From positions 124,001-188,000 of the forward strand of contig SVSP01000001.1 in the NCBI GenBank assembly GCA_015064255.1: 64,000 bases of DNA. The letters are read 5' to 3'. Of the stretch, positions 60,508 to 64,000 are shown piece after piece (within the stretch, counting starts at the first letter, position 1; each line of letters opens with the position of its first letter). Source of the stretch: Oscillospiraceae bacterium. Lineage in GTDB: Bacteria; Bacillota; Clostridia; Oscillospirales; CAG-272. A model generated the notes under the pieces. It did no database searches, had not been told where the DNA came from, and worked only from the letters and a program-made list of their open reading frames with translations. Both the position numbers and the translations under genes were made by a program.

Positions 60508-61536
60508 TTACTGATTTTCGCTATCTGTTTTTCTGAAACGGCGCGGCTTTTCCGTGTCGCGGTTTGCAAGTCTTTCGCGGTCGTATTTGTCATACGCAAG
60601 AATTATCTGTCTTACAAGTCTGTGGCGTACTACGTCGCGCTCGCTGAAACGGTGTATAGATATGTCCTCGATACCCTCGAGTATGGAAACGGCTTCCTTA
60701 AGACCGCTTCTGTTGCCGCGGGGCAGATCGGTCTGCGTAAGGTCACCCGTAACTACCGCCTTTGAGTTGTTACCAAGACGTGTGAGAAACATTTTCATCT
60801 GCTCGGGAGTTGTATTCTGCGCTTCGTCGAGAATAATAAAGCAGTCGTCAAGTGTTCGTCCGCGCATATAAGCAAGAGGAGCAACCTCGACTATCCCTTT
60901 TTCTACGTTGCGCAGATAGTTTTCGGCCCCCATCGTTTCGTAAAGCGCATCGTAAAGAGGACGCAGATATGGGTCTATCTTGCTTTGAAGGTCACCCGGA
61001 AGATATCCGAGACGCTCACCCGCTTCAACAGCAGGACGAGTCAGAATTATCCTCGATATTTCGTGGCGTCTGAGTGCGGAAACAGCCATAGCTACGGCAA
61101 GAAATGTCTTACCGGTACCGGCAGGACCGACACCGAAAACGAGAGTGTTTTTCTTTATGAGGCTGACGTATTTTTTTTGCCCGACGGTTTTGGCTTTTAT
61201 GGGCTTGCCCTTGGCGGTTATACAAACGCAATCGGAGTCGAATTCGGAAAGCTCTTCTGCTTTTCCATCCTCGATCATACTCATCGTGTATTCGACCTTT
61301 TGCTCAGAAATATCCTCGCCGAGCGTGGATATACGCTTTAAATAATTTATAACGGTAAGAGCAAGGTCAACCGAGCGCTCGTCGTCACCGCTTACCGAAA
61401 GTGAGTCGGTGCTTCCGAAGCTGTGCGCTATCCTTACGTTAAAATGCTTTTCGATGAGCTCTGCATTTTTATCATAGCTTCCGAGAATAGATGAAAGCTG
61501 CTCGGCAGAATCTATCGGTATTATCTTTTCAATCAT
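60508..61536 (-). CDS. phoH: PhoH-like ATPase
   Basis: The 342-residue protein has a small N-terminal KH-like region and the PhoH P-loop domain: VFGVGPAGTGKTFLAVAMAV (about 130-149), RPAVEAGERLGYLPGD, FIILDEAQNTTPEQMKMFLTRLG and VTGDLTQTDLPRG. A basic C-terminal tail follows. PhoH proteins are ATPases of the RNA helicase-like group, often linked to YbeY in RNA metabolism. ATG 61536 follows AGGAGA. Its molecular role is not settled. Confidence 0.93.
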   Translation of the reverse strand: MIEKIIPIDSAEQLSSILGSYDKNAELIEKHFNVRIAHSFGSTDSLSVSGDDERSVDLALTVINYLKRISTLGEDISEQKVEYTMSMIEDGKAEELSEFDSDCVCITAKGKPIKAKTVGQKKYVSLIKKNTLVFGVGPAGTGKTFLAVAMAVSALRRHEISRIILTRPAVEAGERLGYLPGDLQSKIDPYLRPLYDALYETMGAENYLRNVEKGIVEVAPLAYMRGRTLDDCFIILDEAQNTTPEQMKMFLTRLGNNSKAVVTGDLTQTDLPRGNRSGLKEAVSILEGIEDISIHRFSERDVVRHRLVRQIILAYDKYDRERLANRDTEKPRRFRKTDSENQ

Positions 61537-61578
61537 AGTTCAGAGAAATATCTCCTTTGAATTTTGTTTTTGTTTAAG

Positions 61579-62790
61579 TTAGTTTGCAAATATGGGAATT
61601 TCCGATGCAATATCACGTATAGAGCTGACCGTGCAGTAAAGTGAGTAGAACTCACCGTCGCATTCCGACGAGATGCTTTGAGATATGAGGACACCTTCTT
61701 CGCCCAAAAGGAAAGCTAATTTTTCGGAAAGCTCGTTTTCGGCAAGACGCGCTGCTTCATCTTCGGTAAGCGGAATGGTTTCGGTTATATAGCTTTTGTA
61801 AATATCGGTCTTGAGTGATATCGGAATAACCTTTCCGTTCCATAGCACCGGACTGTCATACACTTCTATTATATCACAACTTGTATGCGAATTTCTACCC
61901 AAAAACGAAAAAATTATTGATTTAGAAAAGAAAATAAGCGATTTTTTTTCGTAAATTTCACCCGTGTAGCGTTTTTGTGTATATGTCATGGGAATTTTGA
62001 CCGAGATGACGTCCTCTGTGAGGGCAAAAACCTTTGCAGAGGACTTTTCAAAGCGGAAGGTTTCGTTGCCGTTATCGACAAGACCGCTTACAAGCACCTG
62101 TCCTTTAAGGACGGCTTCGCCGCTGTTTACAAGCACCTGCCCGCTGCTTGCCTCTACCCGAAAAACAAATCCGTCGCACAGTGCGACAAGATTTGACGGA
62201 TAATTCTCCGCTTCGGGCGGAGCAACCGATTTTTCACGCAGTACAATCTCTGCACCGTTTCCGATTATATTTATCCGTATCCACGAAACGTCGGAGTGGA
62301 TTATAAGATACTTTGTGCATATGCTGTCAAGATCAAGCGAAGATATTCTTGCACCTGTTTTTACCCCGAATTCAGCCATTTCGTGCAGGATTTCCGAATC
62401 TGAAATATTTTCGTTTCCCGAAACCTTTATTTCCCATATGAACATTTCCGAAGCAAATGTAACAGTAAGCAGGGAAAGTATTCCCAAGATGATCCCGTAT
62501 CTTTTCGAGAGTTTGAAAAAAATTGCGGGAAGACCTTTGCTTTCTCCGACGGAAAACTCTGCCGCGCTCTTTTGAAGATGGGAAAGAAGCTCTCGTTTTT
62601 TGTAAAGATATATTCTAAGGGACATACCGCTACCCGTGTTTGACATCGCGTTGTATTTTATTTTGCAGTTCATCAGAATGTTAAGAACTTCTTCCTTTGC
62701 GGAAGTGATTCTTATCTCACAGTAACCGAAAAAGAGCATAAGAATGCTGTCGGTTACGTTAAAATGCCTCGAAGCTTTTCTTTTTCTCAC
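61579..62790 (-). CDS. yqfD: Sporulation protein YqfD
   Basis: A 403-residue membrane-associated protein with one hydrophobic segment (about 88-115, YGIILGILSLLTVTFASEMFIW). A long extracytoplasmic region contains the family block VSWIRINIIGNGAEIVLREK and the C-terminal TEDEAARLAENEL. YqfD is expressed in the mother cell during sporulation. Its start overlaps the yqfC stop by 4 bases (ATGA), so both are translated together. Confidence 0.88.
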   Translation of the reverse strand: MRKRKASRHFNVTDSILMLFFGYCEIRITSAKEEVLNILMNCKIKYNAMSNTGSGMSLRIYLYKKRELLSHLQKSAAEFSVGESKGLPAIFFKLSKRYGIILGILSLLTVTFASEMFIWEIKVSGNENISDSEILHEMAEFGVKTGARISSLDLDSICTKYLIIHSDVSWIRINIIGNGAEIVLREKSVAPPEAENYPSNLVALCDGFVFRVEASSGQVLVNSGEAVLKGQVLVSGLVDNGNETFRFEKSSAKVFALTEDVISVKIPMTYTQKRYTGEIYEKKSLIFFSKSIIFSFLGRNSHTSCDIIEVYDSPVLWNGKVIPISLKTDIYKSYITETIPLTEDEAARLAENELSEKLAFLLGEEGVLISQSISSECDGEFYSLYCTVSSIRDIASEIPIFAN

Positions 62791-63053
62791 TTTGAGAATT
62801 CTCCTTTCTCCTTTTTCTCTTCATTACCGTTCGATAAGATCTCAAGCATGCGTATATTTCCGCTTACCTGTGCGTCGTTTCCGTAAAAATCGTATAATGA
62901 GAGATTTTCTCCGATAAGCCGTATGCATTCCTTGCATAGCAAAAGCGTTATACGCTCGGGCGAGTATTCAAGTATTTTCTGACAGTTTGAGATCTGCACC
63001 TTTTTTCCGTTTTCTATAATGATATGGTAAGCCTTGTGAACGGTGTTTCCCAT
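62787..63053 (-). CDS. yqfC: Sporulation protein YqfC-like
   Basis: An 88-residue protein with the YqfC fold text KVQISNCQKILEYSPERITLLL and VSGNIRMLEIL. The ATG at 63053 has AAAGGA about 12 bases upstream. It heads the leftward operon yqfC-yqfD-phoH-ybeY-era-recO-mutS2-AEC. Because the first two members are sporulation genes, a sporulation sigma factor promoter may exist; I could not identify one with confidence. Confidence 0.8.
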   Translation of the reverse strand: MGNTVHKAYHIIIENGKKVQISNCQKILEYSPERITLLLCKECIRLIGENLSLYDFYGNDAQVSGNIRMLEILSNGNEEKKEKGEFSK

Positions 63054-63102
63054 ATGAATATTAATTCCTTTCTCAAAATATAATTAATCTGAAACAGTAA
63101 AT

Positions 63103-63131
63103 ATCTGCCGAATGTATTTTATTCGTCAGAT
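63103..63131. other. Palindrome between yqfC and the YlbJ-like gene
   Basis: ATCTGCCGAAT (63103-63113) and ATTCGTCAGAT (63121-63131) form an 11-bp stem with one mismatch; a run of five T follows on the plus strand. It may be an operator shared by the divergent sporulation genes or a terminator-like hairpin in the YlbJ leader. Confidence 0.4.
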
Positions 63132-63163
63132 ATCTTTTTAATTACTTCGAAAGGATAACGGAT

Positions 63164-64000
63164 ATGACGGCTGCGTGTGAGGCAAATAAAAAAAAGAAAA
63201 GCTGCGGTGATTTTTTTGGAATATTGCTTTTGTTTTTTCTGCTTGCCGTAATAATATATTCTAAAAAAAGCAGGGAAAATGCGCTTGATGCTATGATAAT
63301 ATGCGCAAAAACTCTTGTCCCGTCGGTCTTTCCGTTTGCCGTGATAGGCAATCTTATCGGAAGCGGGGCGGCTGAGTTTCCGCGCTTTCTTACGTCGCTC
63401 GTGTCGAAGATATTCGGCGTGAGCAGATCAGGTGCCAAGGCACTTTTGCCCGGACTTTTTGCGGGTTTTCCCGTGGGTGTAAGTGCCGCGGTGCGTCTGT
63501 ACGAGCGCGGCGTGATAAGTAAAAACGAGTTTGATAGGATATCTGCCTTTTCCTGCACTCCGGGCGGCGCATTTATCATATCCGGTGTCGGAGAAGGCTT
63601 GTTTAACGATAAAAAAATCGGGATAATAATATATCTGTCGGTGATATTTTCTGTTTTTGCTGTAGGATTTTTATATAAGCTTTTCGGAAAAAGCGAATCA
63701 AAAGATGTTTTAAAAATAACGCTTGAAGATGCGGGAAAAACAAAGTTTACCGACCTTGTTTCGGGTGCTGTCACAAAAAGTGCGAACGCTATGATAGTTA
63801 TGAGTGCTTTCGTTCTCTTTTTTTCGCAGATAACCTTTTTCGTGTCCGAGATCCTGACAAATGTGAACGCTCCCGCCATTGTTGAAATACTGCTTAAAGC
63901 AATTCTTGAAATTTCGCAGGCGTGCAGAGCTTCTTCGGCTCTGCCAAAAGCAAACGGAATTATAATAGTTGTTATTGCATCTGCGTGGGGCGGTCTTTCT
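63164..64000 (+). CDS. YlbJ-like sporulation integral membrane protein (3' end cut by window)
   Basis: ATG 63164 follows GAAAGGA. The visible 279 residues show several membrane helices of the nucleoside-recognition/YlbJ type: ALDAMIICAKTLVPSVFPFAVIGNLIGSG, the signature GLFAGFPVGVSAAVRLYERG, FSCTPGGAFIISGVGEGLF and repeated hydrophobic stretches. YlbJ-family proteins are required for spore cortex formation in Bacillus. The gene is divergent from yqfC and open at the right edge. Confidence 0.85.
   Translation, partial: MTAACEANKKKKSCGDFFGILLLFFLLAVIIYSKKSRENALDAMIICAKTLVPSVFPFAVIGNLIGSGAAEFPRFLTSLVSKIFGVSRSGAKALLPGLFAGFPVGVSAAVRLYERGVISKNEFDRISAFSCTPGGAFIISGVGEGLFNDKKIGIIIYLSVIFSVFAVGFLYKLFGKSESKDVLKITLEDAGKTKFTDLVSGAVTKSANAMIVMSAFVLFFSQITFFVSEILTNVNAPAIVEILLKAILEISQACRASSALPKANGIIIVVIASAWGGLS

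Overview
The window looks like a chromosomal segment of an anaerobic, spore-forming member of the Clostridia (Bacillota), probably an uncultured gut lineage. The evidence is a moderate-to-low GC content, AGGAGG-type ribosome binding sites, pyruvate phosphate dikinase, and the Firmicutes gene orders tig-clpP-clpX, rbgA-rnhB-yraN and yqfC-yqfD-phoH-ybeY-era-recO. Sporulation-type proteins (YqfC, YqfD, a YlbJ-like membrane protein, a LysM/GH18 SleL-like enzyme, a SpoVB-like flippase) are also present. I saw no rRNA, tRNA, CRISPR array, phage or insertion sequence.

Left part (1-20.5 kb): a truncated YwaF-like membrane protein, a PHP phosphoesterase, a lipase-lectin lipoprotein, ppdK, and the pth-mfd-foldase run. 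A leftward operon follows (PfkB-like protein, alpha/beta hydrolase, ruvX, two tandem toroid-like paralogues). Divergent from it is a cassette with a strong promoter, a 29-codon leader ORF with mutually exclusive antiterminator and terminator hairpins, a secreted caspase-fold (clan CD) protease and a lipoprotein.

Middle (20.5-45 kb): a U32 hydroxylase-type protein, a SpoVB-like flippase, a preQ1-I riboswitch controlling queT followed by metG, a YD-repeat lipoprotein, an AI-2E family exporter, a DUF362-ferredoxin protein, ispE, a P-loop ATPase, a second PHP protein, and tig-clpP-clpX. Then come a metallophosphoesterase, a DUF1540 mini-protein, and the leftward operon PGM::signal peptidase fusion - rbgA - rnhB - yraN - dipeptidase - thrC. 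The fusion joins an archaeal-type phosphoglycerate mutase to a signal peptidase I, exactly where lepB normally sits.

Right part (45-64 kb): a small lipoprotein, rplS behind an L19-type leader, a DUF2156 protein, rpmE, and hflX - YigZ (apparent ACG start) - zinc-ribbon/LRR membrane protein - dinB. After these lie the SleL-like enzyme, an AraC regulator, an eight-gene leftward operon from yqfC to an AEC transporter, and a truncated YlbJ-like gene.

Strongest leads: the attenuated caspase-like protease cassette (17.8-20.5 kb), the PGM-signal peptidase fusion (43.0-44.8 kb), a PfkB-like protein that has lost its catalytic GAGD motif, the ACG start, and two dispersed hairpin repeat families, one of which shows compensatory stem changes between copies.
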